A stretch of DNA of 64,000 bases from Venturia oleaginea (Eukaryota; Ascomycota; Dothideomycetes; Venturiales; Venturiaceae), in contig JABMLP010000002.1 of the NCBI GenBank assembly GCA_013176395.1, positions 496,001 to 560,000 of the forward strand, read 5' to 3'. Every line of letters starts with the position of its first letter. Position 1 is the stretch's first letter. A program made the translations under genes and the position numbers. The notes under the pieces were generated by a model, which ran no database searches, was not told the origin of the DNA, and saw nothing but the letters and a program-made list of their open reading frames with translations. Below, in pieces: positions 1-10,524 of the stretch.

Positions 1-158
1 CCAATACGACCAGCGAGGGCCTTCGAGGCGGAGAAGGGGGACGAGGGATCCGCGTAGGGAGTCAAGAAGTCGTAGACGAGACCGCGGAGTTCGGGTGGAA
101 GGACAGAGAGAGTACCTAGACTATACATCGTGGATGAGGGCGAGGGCGAGGTAGCCAT
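1..158 (-). CDS. 5' end of an unrecognised protein-coding gene (partial, runs off left edge)
   Basis: On the minus strand an ATG at 158-156 opens a frame that stays open to the window edge (52 codons plus 2 nt). The peptide begins MATSPSPSSTMYSLG and contains LPPELRGLVYDFLTPY, the kind of 'LPPELR..IYDFL' opening seen in fungal F-box-like and uncharacterised domain proteins. Codons are strongly C-ending, as in the other genes of the window, which supports real coding. No signal peptide is visible. The rest of the gene lies outside the window, so no family can be assigned; an F-box-like or DUF protein is a guess. Confidence 0.6.
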   Translation of the reverse strand, partial: MATSPSPSSTMYSLGTLSVLPPELRGLVYDFLTPYADPSSPFSASKALAGRI

Positions 159-1139
159 CAAACTAAAGATAGACAAAGCCATCACCGTGAACACACACAG
201 TACTCGATCGCAAACCGCGTCTTATGTTGCGCCAAAGGGAAACTGAAAAGATGCTGCAATCTTGCCGCAAATGTCAAAGACGTTACACTATGCCCACAAT
301 GCAAACAACACACGGCAACTATCAAAACAATCAAAAGAGAAAGTAGGAGCCGAGAACATGAGTAAGAAAGAGGAGCCGTGACGCAGGGACTCCTTGCCGT
401 ACTCCATCTCAGTCCGCCCTATATGAGACAATCTGTAAAGGATAAAGGATAACAAAGTATGGTTAACCCGCCCGCCCAACGCTCATACGACCAGCGAACG
501 GCAGGCGAGTGTGCCCGTGGATGGTTATTTGCTCGTTCCGCCGTTCGCTGGCAAACCGGGGATGCGATAAGGGTTCGAACCAGGGTTCATCCAGGGTCTC
601 GACCATGCCTCTTTCAAAATCCGTGCTACCAAAAGAAGAAGGCCAAGTCATAGACTAGAAATCAAACCAGCTAGACTACTGTTGATCCGGCCAAGTCTGT
701 CAGGAGATGAAACGGTTGTTAACCTCTTTGATTCTGTCAGAGTCATGCCCCTTTTTGTTGATGCTTTGATGAGAATTATTGTTGAACACCAACCAAACAA
801 TCATCGCCGAAAGCGAGGCTGTCGTTGAAATGGTTGCACGTGAAAAAGAGGAAGTAAGACTTGGATGGAAGGGGGAAAAGTCAAACTTGTTTCTAAAAAC
901 AAAACTCTCCATTCATGTCGTAAAATCGTGAAAGAAGCCAATCTGTAAGAAATATAGGGTTACAAAAGTTACTGACCACCTAGCCAGTGATTCCACCGAT
1001 GTCATTACCATTGTGAAGAAAAGGAGAAGGGGGAATAAAACATCATGGTATCGTCGTCGAATCGCTCGTGCCGTCATACCGGACCCAAAGTTGTCCCAAC
1101 CAAATGCCAACCAAATCCATAACCATGTAGTGAATCTTG
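159..1139. other. Intergenic, between partial gene and DUF3824 gene
   Basis: About 1 kb without a supported gene. It should hold the promoter of the leftward partial gene and the 3' flank of the DUF3824 gene. Short open frames here overlap one another on both strands and resemble no family. A B-box-like GGTTCGAACC at about 571-580 does not sit in a tRNA fold. Confidence 0.5.
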
Positions 1140-2897
1140 CTAATACCGAGCTGGCTGCACACCCATCGGTGGCGGAGGCAGATTGGCAGCGTACGGGTTG
1201 GCGTCTGCATATACAGGCCCATTGAAATAAGGAGTTGCTGGATAACCGTTTGCTGAATAACCGTAAGCTTCATTCCTATAGCCACCACCATTCTTTCTTC
1301 GCTCTCTTCGAGCGTTTTCGCGAGCCTTTCTCTTTTTTCGTCTCTTGGCCTCGAGTTCGTGGAAGCTGTGCCGAGTTTCGTTCATCTCTTTCCACTCGCT
1401 AAACGCTGATTTAATACCAAGTGCTGCAATGCCAACTGCAGCTGCATCTTGCAGCATATTCTTGCTCTTGCGTTTGCGAGCCTCTTCGGAGCTCATCTCG
1501 CCTTCCATGACAAGCTTGTGTCGCTTCTCGGATGCGACCATGGAAGAATATACACCGTGGGCGGCATGGATGGTCGCGACCGTTGCGAGACCAGCCGTAA
1601 GAAGTTCCTTACCTCTCGTCTTTTTTCTCTGTTGCTCTAAATCTGTTGTTGAGACAGAGTCGGTGCTACCATCACCTTCTCTGCTAAGCTGCCCCTCTCC
1701 TCCCGCTTCTTCGGAGCGTCCTCTATCGGTATCGCCTTCGTCTGGAGGGCCACCTCGGTCAGCACGATAGCGTGGACGACGGGCTGGAACATACGAGTCT
1801 TCACTGGACACACTTGGCGACCTGCGACCACGTCCACGGGATTTGGACCGAACGCGATCATAGATTGCCTTGCCAGCTGCTGCAATACCACCAAGGGCTG
1901 CAACATCCTTTAGGCCTCTGCTACGGGATCGTCCACCGCGGGCTGGGGATTCGGAGCGGTCACGACCACCTCGGCTGAGGCTTCGTAAGCGGGACCTGGA
2001 TCGGGAGAGGAACCCTCCACGAGATCGGGAACGGGAGCGGGACTGAGAGCGGCCACGGGATGTAGAGCGATCGCGACCACCGTTGGCAAGACGATTGGCA
2101 GCAAGACCACCAACAACAGATTCGACGATATGACGCTTGGATTTCTTGTTTGGGTCGCGGTCGAGGAAACCATCGATACCGCCAGCTGCGAGAGCGGCGG
2201 TTGCGATTCGCTGACCTTTGGCACCAGTCCATGGGCCTGGCTCGTTGCGACTTCGGACAGCTTCGATGACTCCACTGACGACAGCAGCTTTGGCGGCTTG
2301 CTGCCACTTCTTGCGGTTGTCGTCTGCACCACGGCTACGACTTCGATAGTCGCTGCGATCAGAAGAGCTGCCACCTCGGCGACGACGGGACTTGCTTCGA
2401 GTGGAGTTGGCTTTGCCAGTGACTGCGGCTAGCACTCCTCCGAGTCCGACGCCTTCAGCGATCTCTGCTACTTTGGACTTGCGCCGCTCGCGAAGTGGTG
2501 GTCTGTCATATCCGCCGTCTGAGTAGTAATCGTCATTGCGAGACTTCTTGCCGTTGCCGCGTCGTGATCCTGGAGCGGGTGGTGGTGGGGCGTAGTCGGA
2601 GTAATAGTCATCGTCATATTCGTCACGGGGGGCGTAGCGGGAGGATCGAGCGCGTCTTGGTGGGTATTCCTCGCGAACTTTGGTGCGTCGGTACTCGGCG
2701 TTTGGTGGGGGGAAATCGCGCGCAATGTCTTCGATGCTGTCTTCTCGTCCACGATAGACTAATTCATTGGATGGTCTGCCGCTGCCTCGCTGGATGTAGG
2801 TGGTCTCAGAAACGTATTCCGGCTCTCGGTCCCGATATCGCGTGGTGCCGCCTCGATGTGACCGACGGTCGTCGTAATCACGTTCGTAGTCCGACAT
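1140..2897 (-). CDS. DUF3824-type disordered RS/charged-repeat protein
   Basis: Intronless 585-aa reading frame starting MSDYERDYDDRRSH. It is rich in Arg, Ser, Asp, Tyr and Gly. Residues about 1-140 are acidic/Tyr-rich (DEYDDDYYSDY), an Arg-Ser dipeptide region spans about 170-350, and alanine/glycine-rich helical segments (VAEIAEGVGLGGVLAAVTGK; KAAVVSGVIEAVRSR; LKDVAALGGIAAAGKAIYD) are interleaved, the arrangement typical of fungal DUF3824 proteins. The C-terminus is Tyr/Pro/Asn-rich. The family has no established function; such proteins are predicted to be largely disordered. A convincing 5' UTR intron (2959-3021) lies just upstream of the start, which supports this ATG as the translation start. 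No catalytic motif is visible. Confidence 0.88.
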   Translation of the reverse strand: MSDYERDYDDRRSHRGGTTRYRDREPEYVSETTYIQRGSGRPSNELVYRGREDSIEDIARDFPPPNAEYRRTKVREEYPPRRARSSRYAPRDEYDDDYYSDYAPPPPAPGSRRGNGKKSRNDDYYSDGGYDRPPLRERRKSKVAEIAEGVGLGGVLAAVTGKANSTRSKSRRRRGGSSSDRSDYRSRSRGADDNRKKWQQAAKAAVVSGVIEAVRSRNEPGPWTGAKGQRIATAALAAGGIDGFLDRDPNKKSKRHIVESVVGGLAANRLANGGRDRSTSRGRSQSRSRSRSRGGFLSRSRSRLRSLSRGGRDRSESPARGGRSRSRGLKDVAALGGIAAAGKAIYDRVRSKSRGRGRRSPSVSSEDSYVPARRPRYRADRGGPPDEGDTDRGRSEEAGGEGQLSREGDGSTDSVSTTDLEQQRKKTRGKELLTAGLATVATIHAAHGVYSSMVASEKRHKLVMEGEMSSEEARKRKSKNMLQDAAAVGIAALGIKSAFSEWKEMNETRHSFHELEAKRRKKRKARENARRERRKNGGGYRNEAYGYSANGYPATPYFNGPVYADANPYAANLPPPPMGVQPARY

Positions 2898-3909
2898 GGC
2901 CTTGTGTGCTCAGAGTTTGGTGGGGTGTGTCCAAATAGTAGTCCTGGTAGGTTCCAGCCTGTGGCGGGTTATGTTAGGAAAGAATGTCAAGACATCAGAG
3001 GGAAGAGGGAGGGTGACTTACTGTAAAGGCGGGATGGATGATTCGTGTCTGCGCTGAGCGCGGGGTCGAGATTGGATGGGAAGCAACGACTTGGGGAGAA
3101 TGGGCGCAAAACGAACAACTCGAGAAATGTAGTCAGAAGTTGTCAGGATGCGCGCAGACTCTGGTATTTATTCGGTGCGGAGACGCAGCAGGGAGGAGGG
3201 TTTGCAGCGGACGACGGTCCTGCGAGTTGTTTGGTGGGTTTGGTGCGTGGCCGGGTATGACTGCGACAGTGACAGCCTCGTTCAGAGTGGTGTGTCGATG
3301 TGTGGTGGGCTGAAGAGATGTGGTCTGCAAGGTCTTACCTTCCGGTGAAAGTGTGCCTTGATTAATTCGGGCGTGGATGTGGGTGTGGATGTTGAGACTT
3401 TACAGCCAGGGAAAGTGTTAGTCCGACGTCATAAGTCAACAGGCAGGCATCGCCCCTGTGAGGGGTGCGTGACTGCCCAAAGGAAGGCTCCGGTAAGGGG
3501 GCGCCTTCGCTTCCATCGCTTTTGCAAGATGCACTACACCGCTCGAGATGCTATGATCGTTCGTTTCCAGCTTGTAACTACTGCCAATTGCCAACTGCCG
3601 TCTTTGGAAGTCCGGCTCGAATTCTCCGGTATCGAAACTGCTGTGGGCACGAAGGCATCACGTTGCAGGGAACCTGTGCGTACGAAGCGCGCTATCTATC
3701 TACGTTTCTCTCCATTTTGAGCGGCTAGCTGCCCAAGCGACTACTGACAGCCCGCACTCTCTGCCCAAAGAATAGCAGCACATCCCTTTTCCTCATCTCC
3801 CAGCCTATTGTCCTATGTAGAGTATGCCGTCATGTCATGCAGGAGTGTTGGGTGTTTCGTCAAATGGTTGACAACACATCAACAGTGGGTTCCGCTATGA
3901 TCATCGCTA
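2898..3909. other. Intergenic, promoter/leader of DUF3824 gene up to the transposon
   Basis: Apart from the leader intron, nothing further is supported. The frames at 3358-3720 and around 3038-3348 overlap each other and show no family resemblance or codon bias. Confidence 0.45.
2959..3021 (-). other. Probable 63-nt 5' UTR intron of the DUF3824 gene
   Basis: Reading the minus strand, a GTAAGT donor at 3021-3016 is followed by a CCTAACAT branch site and a GCCACAG acceptor ending at 2959, 61 nt before the ATG at 2897. All three signals match the introns of the other genes in the window. Leader introns often modulate expression, but that is inference here. Confidence 0.65.
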
Positions 3910-3974
3910 ACGTAATCCACCATCGAGCGGTACACACCACCGAGCGGTACACATTTTCGTATCCTCATCGATTA
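3910..3974 (+). repeat. Left terminal inverted repeat, with internal duplication
   Basis: Begins ACGTAATCC and ends CATCGATTA just before the transposase ATG. It contains GAGCGGTACAC twice (about 3925-3935 and 3942-3952), whereas the right end has the motif once; the extra copy makes this end about 17 bp longer. Confidence 0.9.
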
Positions 3975-3981
3975 ACCCACA

Positions 3982-5646
3982 ATGCCACCACAACTAGTCA
4001 ATACAAAGGCCCAGAAAGAGGGTCAACTACTCCTTGCTCATGACGCCTGTTTGAAAGGCCATTTTCCAAGTATTCGAAAGGCCGCTGATGCCTATTCTGT
4101 CCCATTTACTTCCCTTGCCTCCCGCCTTCGCGGACGCGCTTCACGCGTCGATTCGCGCCCAAATTGCCAAAAGCTTACGGATACGGAAGAGGAGGTCGTT
4201 GAGCATTGGATACTATCTATGGATGAAAGAGGTTATCCATCGACTGTTACTGGGGTACGCGATGCGGCAAAAATCGTACTTGAGCAGCGTGTAGGCTCAG
4301 ATTGCAAAATCGGTGTCAATTGGCCTCAGCGATACATCAACCGCCGCCCTAGCCTCAAATCGCGATATTCACGCAGCTACGATAATCAAAGGGCAAGATG
4401 CGAAGATCCAGCCCTTATTGGGGCCTGGTTTCGGCTTGTACAAAACACAATCGCTATATACAGCATCTTCAATAACGATATCTTCAACTTCGACGAAACT
4501 GGCTTTGCAATGGGCCTTGCAAGTACCTCACGTGTAGTTACTGCCTCAGATAGGCGTGGCAGACCCCCTCAATTACAGCCTGGCGATCGCGAATGGGTTA
4601 CGGCAATCGAATCGATCAATGCGCTGGGTTGGAGCCTCCCGCCGATGGTGATCTTCAGAGGCAAGGTACATATATCATCTTGGTACGAAAACAACAATCT
4701 ACCGCCTGATTGGACAATCGGTTTGAGTACAAATGGATGGACTAATGACAAGCTTGGATGACATTGGTTAAAAGAGGTTTTCGAGCCAAATACAGCTGCA
4801 AGAAAGGTTGGTAGTTATCGACTACTAATTCTGGATGGCCACGGCAGCCACGCAACGCCAGGATTTGATCAATTTTGTGCAGACCGGATGATTATTACTC
4901 TTTGTATGCCACCGCATTCATCACATCTTCTTCAACCTCTCGATATTGGTTGTTTTTCGGTCCTCAAGCGTACCTACGGCCACCAAGTCTCGGAATATAT
5001 GAGGCTTGGCATAAATCATATCGACAAAATTGAGGTCCTTCACGCCTTTAAAATTGCTCGAATTAGTGCCCTCACACTAAGCAATATTCAACGCAGCTTC
5101 ACTGCTGCCGGTCTCGTACCTTTTGATCCAGATCAGGTACTTTCAACCATCCAGATTAGGCCATCTACCCCTACAGCGCCCTTGGCCGCAAACCAAGAGC
5201 AATGGCAACCAGAAACACCTCAGAATCTAACCCAGCTAGAGCTGCAGGTAGCTACAATCAAAGGCTATCTTAAGAGACGTTCAAAAAGTCCACCAACACC
5301 AACAGATCAGGCCCTTAATCAGCTTGTCAAGGGCTGCCAGATCGCGATGCAAGGCGCCGCTTTACTAGCTGCGGAAAATGAGAAATTAAGGGCTGCAAAT
5401 GAGAGGCAGAGGCGAAAGAGGCAACTAAAAAGGAGATATATTAGTCAATCAAGCGCTTTAACTGTTGCAGAGGGCTCAAGCTTAATTCAACTTTCTAAAG
5501 AAGCTTCGGTTATCAGCAGCAACCAGGTTGATCAAGAGCCTTATATTGAGGAAGAACCACCAAATGAAGAGGAGAACATTGTAATTACTTATTTTATTTG
5601 TCGCAGTGGTGACCATTTTGCAATCAACTGTCAGAAATATAGATAG
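3982..5646 (+). pseudogene. Fot/pogo transposase (HTH + CENP-B-like + DDE_1), one in-frame TGA
   Basis: The frame runs 3982-5646 (554 codons plus stop) with one TGA at 4759-4761. Residues about 1-55 form a psq-like helix-turn-helix (SIRKAADAYSVP), followed by a CENP-B-type DNA-binding region to about residue 145. The DDE domain shows FNFDETGF (first Asp), then after the stop LLILDGHGSH (second Asp) and HLLQPLDIGCF (third Asp), so the catalytic DDD triad is intact but split by the stop. A coiled, Lys/Arg-rich tail ends in a zinc-knuckle-like ICRSGDHFAINC whose expected first Cys is Tyr (TAT for TGT, a G-to-A change). Length is normal for Fot-type transposases. The stop could be a real mutation, a RIP-type transition, or a base-calling error; everything else in the frame is open. 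Confidence 0.92.
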
Positions 5647-5686
5647 GAGAATTTAAAAATGAGAGACTTATTGGTGCATAATAGAG

Positions 5687-5734
5687 TAATTGATGAGGAT
5701 ACGAAAATGTGTACCGCTCGATGGTGGATTACGT
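5687..5734 (+). repeat. Right terminal inverted repeat
   Basis: TAATTGATGAGGATACG...GGATTACGT, the reverse complement of the left end apart from the left-end duplication and one mismatch (CATCGATTA against CATCAATTA). Confidence 0.9.
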
Positions 5735-6006
5735 TGTCAAAAACTGCAGTCACGTGTGGTGATTCCTTCGTGCTGCCTTAACCTGAACTTCGAGGTTGTT
5801 TCTCGAGTCGGAGTCATTTGATGGAGGATAGATATCTGCAAAGTGCGACGATGCGACGTTTGAATCGCTAGGAAAATGTCAGTATAGAGCAACTCCATGG
5901 TATAAGACGGGAGTATTCATTCATGACGTCAAGGCGTTCATCGTGATAGACGTTTTCACTTTGATCTTGTTCGCGAAAGAACATCCAACCTGTCAATTGC
6001 CAACAA

Positions 6007-7139
6007 ATGTCTGCAAACACAAATACAGACATATTGCTGGTACGTGGTTGCTGCATCTTTTATTCACCTCTCGCTAACATCAAGGCAAGGCTGGAGCAGT
6101 TGCAGCATTCACCATCGATCTTCTGGTATATCCATTAGACACCCTCAAAACACGGCTTCAATCACCAGACTACAAGAAACGGTTCACAAATGGCGCTACG
6201 AATACTCTTAACAAGGCCGCCATGTTCCGTGGCCTGTATCAAGGCGTGGGCAGTGTCATAATAGCTACTTTGCCTTCCTGTAAATATGTCGCCTTCTGTT
6301 CGTGTGTTGGTATTGACTAACTCGATTCAGCTGGGGCATTCTTCACAACATATGAGGCCGTGAAGCATAACATGACGGTCTATAACCCAACACTAAAAGG
6401 AGAAACGAAATTATTACCACAGCCAATCATCCACGCTCTCGCATCGTCAACGGCAGAATTGGTCTCGTGTGCAATCCTAACACCAGCTGAGGTGATCAAG
6501 CAGAATGCACAAGTGGTGGACTCGAGTGCAGCTTCCAAAACAAACGCAACTGTTCAGACATTACAGCGATTTCGATCGAATCCTCTAGGGTTATGGCGAG
6601 GATACACCGCACTCGCTGGACGGAATCTCCCATTTACAGCCCTTCAGTTTCCCATGTTCGAGAGGCTGAAAGTCTTCATTCGGGATTATCGAGACAAGCG
6701 AGGGATCAGAACGGGGACTCTTCTCGAAAGCGGATTGATTACAGCTACGAGCGCTGGAGTGGCTGGCAGCATCTCAGCCGTTGTTACGACACCAATCGAT
6801 GTCGTCAAGACTCGGATCATGCTAGCCGCTGCAGAGAGTGCTGCAAATGAAACCCCAGATCCGAAGCAAAGGACCATTGGGAAGGCCATCAAGTCTGGTG
6901 GTGAAGGTCTCGTCGATGCTCTCGGGCATACTATTAAGAAGATCTCCAAGAAAAGCAGTATGCAAATTGGACGCGAGATCATGGCCGAAAGTGGTTGGCG
7001 TGGTCTGTGGAGAGGAGGTGCTCTTCGAGGTATATGGACAATGTTGGGAAGTGGTCTCTACCTAGGGGTTTACGAATCCGGTCGCATCTACCTCGCCAAC
7101 CGAAGAGGGGCGAAGATTGAAGGAGACGAGCTACTCTGA
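6007..7139 (+). CDS. Mitochondrial carrier (SLC25), SAM-carrier-like
   Basis: Three exons: 6007-6039, 6090-6279, 6331-7139, giving 343 aa. Introns are 50 and 51 nt with GCTAAC and GACTAAC branch sites. Three carrier repeats carry the PX[DE]XX[KR] signatures: YPLDTLKTRLQ, TPAEVIKQNAQ and TPIDVVKTRIM. This trio, particularly the PAEVIKQ form of repeat 2, is the pattern of S-adenosylmethionine carriers (Pet8/SLC25A26), which import SAM across the inner mitochondrial membrane in exchange for S-adenosylhomocysteine. Unlike the second carrier at 12.4 kb, this one has an insertion of about 45 residues (rich in Lys and Gly) between the third signature and the last helix, so it may have another substrate. 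No cleavable presequence is obvious, as usual for carriers. Family is certain; substrate is inference. Confidence 0.88.
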
Positions 7140-7279
7140 CCTCTAACTGCTCTAATACAAATAGGGTATGAACGCTCGCACGTGAAAAGCAAATAGACCT
7201 CGCGGTCTAGGTATGAGTCTACCATTCCCAAACTCCAAATCCCAATGCCGTTTTCGTTGAAGAATCATACGGCTGCATC

Positions 7280-8185
7280 TCAAAAAGCATCCAGAGGGTC
7301 AATCTCAACGACTGCAACGGAGATTTCATCACGTTGCACCTTGACTATATCGCCTCTTCCCACTTGCCCAAGATCCAAAGAGGCATATCCAGAATCATTC
7401 CTCTTCACATCACCACATGCCGCCTTCCTCCTTGCCTTGACAGAAGCATCAACGACCATGCGCATCGTTACACCATCCTTGGATTTAATGTACACCTGCG
7501 CATTCACCAATTCCGTCACGCTTCCTCCTCCTTTTCCCTCTTCCAAACCAGCATACAGCGTCATCTCTTTCACAGGCGGTTGCGTGAGGTACATGTCCTT
7601 CCAACTCGCCGTCTCGCATTCCCAAAATTCTTCACCGATCCTCTCCATCTCATCTTCTGTTAATGCCTTGATGAACTTGGGTCGCCATTTCGGGTTGCCG
7701 GTCAGGAGGTACGTTCCTAGCGTCGGGAAGAAGTTTTTCAAGTAAGGATTATCCGTTTCTTGGGCCCCCAATTCCACAAGTGCGGGTGCGAGGAAGAGTT
7801 TTCGTTTCAAAGAGGCGGAGGAGAGAATGGTATCGCGGACAACATGCGATACTCTTTGTATAGGGAGGAGTTCCTGCATACTCAAATGCATGAGTATCAT
7901 TTCCAAGAGTTCGGGTGTTTGAAGGACCGTCGATGCTGCTGATTTGCTTGTCCTTCTTGAAGCTGGTGCCGCGCTACTCGGTCTCGAAACTGCTGGTGCG
8001 CTGGTCCGTATCGGTGAGGGCGATGGTAGTGATTGTGATCTCTCGTGTTTCGATGGCGTTGTGGATTCATCCTCCTTTGAAATTGAGAGACGGCATATTG
8101 CCGATTTTAGGCGCCTGGGGGACAACATCAGCCCCGATAAATAGGAGAAAAGGGTATGGAGTACGTACCACATGGTATTGCGCAT
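7280..8185 (-). CDS. F-box domain protein
   Basis: I take the start at 8185 (MRNTMW...) and two exons, 8185-8169 and 8114-7280, joined across a 54-nt intron with GTACGT donor, a GCTGAT branch site and CCCCAG acceptor (283 aa). The intron has no stop and is a multiple of three, so the unspliced frame also stays open and would extend the protein upstream to 8377. After a Ser/Pro-rich linker, the F-box spans roughly residues 85-130: ETPELL-type opening LQTPELLEMILMHLSMQELL, then IQRVSHVVRDTI and LKRKLFLAP. Such proteins recruit substrates to SCF ubiquitin ligases through Skp1. The C-terminal half resembles the uncharacterised substrate-side region of many fungal F-box proteins; no WD or LRR repeats are seen. 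Confidence 0.8.
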   Translation of the reverse strand: MRNTMWYVLHTLFSYLSGLMLSPRRLKSAICRLSISKEDESTTPSKHERSQSLPSPSPIRTSAPAVSRPSSAAPASRRTSKSAASTVLQTPELLEMILMHLSMQELLPIQRVSHVVRDTILSSASLKRKLFLAPALVELGAQETDNPYLKNFFPTLGTYLLTGNPKWRPKFIKALTEDEMERIGEEFWECETASWKDMYLTQPPVKEMTLYAGLEEGKGGGSVTELVNAQVYIKSKDGVTMRMVVDASVKARRKAACGDVKRNDSGYASLDLGQVGRGDIVKVQRDEISVAVVEIDPLDAF

Positions 8186-10524
8186 GTTGTAGGGCTGGAA
8201 TAAGGGTCTGGTCTGGTCTGTGATGGCGTGGTTGACAGCAGAACTAGGTAGCGCTGAGGCCGCACAATCGTTGGCGTCTTGGTGGCGTTGTGGAATTCTT
8301 TGGATGGAGAGAAAAGTGTACCACAGAGGAAGAAGCCAAAATATGTCCCGAACCTCAGAAGAAACCCCTGGTTCCAATCTCGGTCAAGACAGCGTCGTGC
8401 GATCGATCACGAATGATGAGATGATTTAATCTAAGAATGCGTGCGGACGTTGAGTGCTCGAGAAGATGTGTTCTCAGAATCAGACACAAATAGTGCACAG
8501 AGACAGAATCGAACACCACAAACGACAATATATCAAAACGATCCAGAGGAAGTATTATGTAGTGATAGTGTTGGTAAGACGCTCGGAAACTCGACGCGAG
8601 GCGCACTGAGGAAATGCGTCTATGTTTATACCACGGACGGAGAGATCAGCATCTCCTCAGCAGGAGAGACCCTGAGCCTGCTCTGTGCCCAAGGAAGCCG
8701 AAAACGGTTAGATGGTACATATCGTAAGCTCGCGGAGGCGATCCCTGGAGTGGGATCCAAGGACAAGCCCCTTGATCCAAGATGCTCTGCGCGGGTGTCG
8801 GGGGAAGACGAGTCGATTCTGACGTGCTTATGCAGTGTTGTGCATGCGCCGTCCGCGCTTCAAAAATTCCCGCTGAATGCCGTACGGCTGTCTTGGCCTC
8901 CAGGCATCCACTCTCAGCAAGTTTCGGGAACCGTCGGCTTTCCTGGCCGGATGAAAACTCACAGATATGGATATTTTACGAGTGGATTTCGAACGGAAGG
9001 GAATGAATGATGGTAATCACCGTCGTAATCGTTACTCTACACCGTGCACGAGACATTCAATTGGTAAGGACACAATGTCACGGTCACTACGAGCATGGCG
9101 TGCGTGGGCAGGAGAGGGAAGACCGGAAGCAGCGGGGGTTTGTGCATGACCCTGATTCCAAACATGCAGGGTTAAAACCCGAGCGCGCGTTTTATGCAGC
9201 ATGTCATGATCTATCAGTCAGTCAGTCAGTCAGTCAGTCAGTCAGTCAGTCAGTCAGTCAGTCAGTCTGGGGTTGACGTTGTCGCTAAGGCTATGCTTCT
9301 TATGATTTTGGGCTGTGCTCATATACCCTTCTTGGGTTCGGCTTGGAGCGGGAATTCGGGCTCTCGGTCTGGGTCGGGTGCATTGGGGCTTTTGGAGGGA
9401 GGGAGGGAAAGTTTATCCAGACAGTTCGTTGTGTTGGGAGCGTATTCGTTGTTCACATGTTTTTTTTCCCCGAGGGAAGCGAATCGATGGGCTGTATACG
9501 TATACGTATTAGATTGTATTTTGTGGGCATCGCGGTGACGAACGTCGCGGGAGGATTTGCGAGAGACGCGAGGCGCGGACTTGCAATAGATCGGCGGGCG
9601 GTAGGTAAGCAAAGAAAGGTGCAAAGGAAGGCAGATCTCCCTTTTGTCTTTCCAAGTTTCCGGTCGTGACGTTTGAGTGCTTCTTGTGGCTGATCATCAT
9701 GAACACGCCGTGTCTCTCTCCTACCCGCCATTCTCATCTCTCCAACAATCCATCCGTCATTCAAAGATTTCTTCCTGAAATCCTCACAAACCCAACCTCT
9801 ATTATTATTACGACTCACCCCACCCTCCGAACCCTGAAGACCCCCGAAGCCCTTATCCCGCAACCCGCTCCGCAGAATGAATACATAGTGCGATCCCATC
9901 TCGGACGATCCCGTTGATCCCAGTCTGGAAAGGGATGACAAAGGAGTCCAAGCCTCCACACAGACACACACAACTAAAATAAATGCCACAAGGACTCTGT
10001 GAGGCTTGAGGCTTGGTATTCATCATGTTTTACATACGGAGTGGTACAATCCGAATATACCGCTGGCCTCATGAATTCAAACACTGAAGATTGATCTCGC
10101 CGATTTCTCCGTGAGGTCGACATCGACTCAGTCAAAACTGACGGTATCAATGCCAAAGCCAAGCTGGTTGTCGTCACATTCCAGTCACATGTTCTCGGCC
10201 GCTTGTCCATCCCATAGCCTTCGCTGCGAGCCTGCGACTCTCGGCATGACATATGAAAGTGAAGCCAGGAACATGTCCTACTTGGTTATTGATCTACAAT
10301 TCCCGTCGTCGTTCATATATGCCCACTAGATCCCAGATTCAACACTTCGGAACTCGTATCTTGTCGTCAATTCCTCCGAGGATGAAACTACTATAATCGG
10401 GACCTGGAAGTATCCGAATTCCCAACTCGGAGATCGGAATCTTCAACCTTTGTCAAGGTTCGGCACACTCTAGAAATCACGGCACTAGAGAAGGGAAGAA
10501 CCATGATGATATCTAATTTGATTG
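8186..10524. other. Intergenic region with a CAGT microsatellite
   Basis: About 2.3 kb without a supported gene, probably the promoter of the F-box gene plus the 3' flank of the Swt21-like gene. It holds a tetranucleotide array at 9215-9266. Two longer open frames (8441-9010 plus, 9453-9989 minus) have no family resemblance and unbiased codons and are treated as chance. Confidence 0.5.
9215..9266 (+). repeat. (CAGT)13 microsatellite
   Basis: Thirteen uninterrupted CAGT units (with one flanking base on each side continuing the pattern). Not inside a supported gene. Likely length-polymorphic between strains. Confidence 0.97.

Larger units (their letters stand above)
3910..5734 (+). mobile_element. 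Fot/pogo-type (Tc1-mariner superfamily) DNA transposon, complete with TIRs
   Basis: An 1,825-bp element with inverted ends. The right end (5687-5734) read in reverse complement matches the left end: ACGTAATCCACCATCGAGCG, then GGTACACATTTTCGTATCCT, then CATC. The left end carries an extra 17-bp insertion that duplicates GAGCGGTACAC-type sequence. It encloses a single transposase frame. The bases just outside are TA on the left (3908-3909) and TG on the right (5735-5736), so a TA target duplication, usual for this superfamily, is imperfect on the right. Composition is more AT-rich than neighbouring genes. The transposase has one in-frame stop, so the copy is probably not autonomous unless the stop is read through. 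Confidence 0.93.

Noticed and set aside
540..620. tRNA-like B box GGTTCGAACC
   Set aside because: The bases flanking the TTCGAAC loop do not pair as a T stem on either strand and no acceptor stem or A box was found.
8441..9010. 189-codon plus-strand frame
   Set aside because: No domain, no codon bias, in the upstream region of the F-box gene; composition looks random.
9453..9989. 178-codon minus-strand frame
   Set aside because: Low-complexity translation with no family resemblance; its hydrophobic start is caused by a CA-rich tract.
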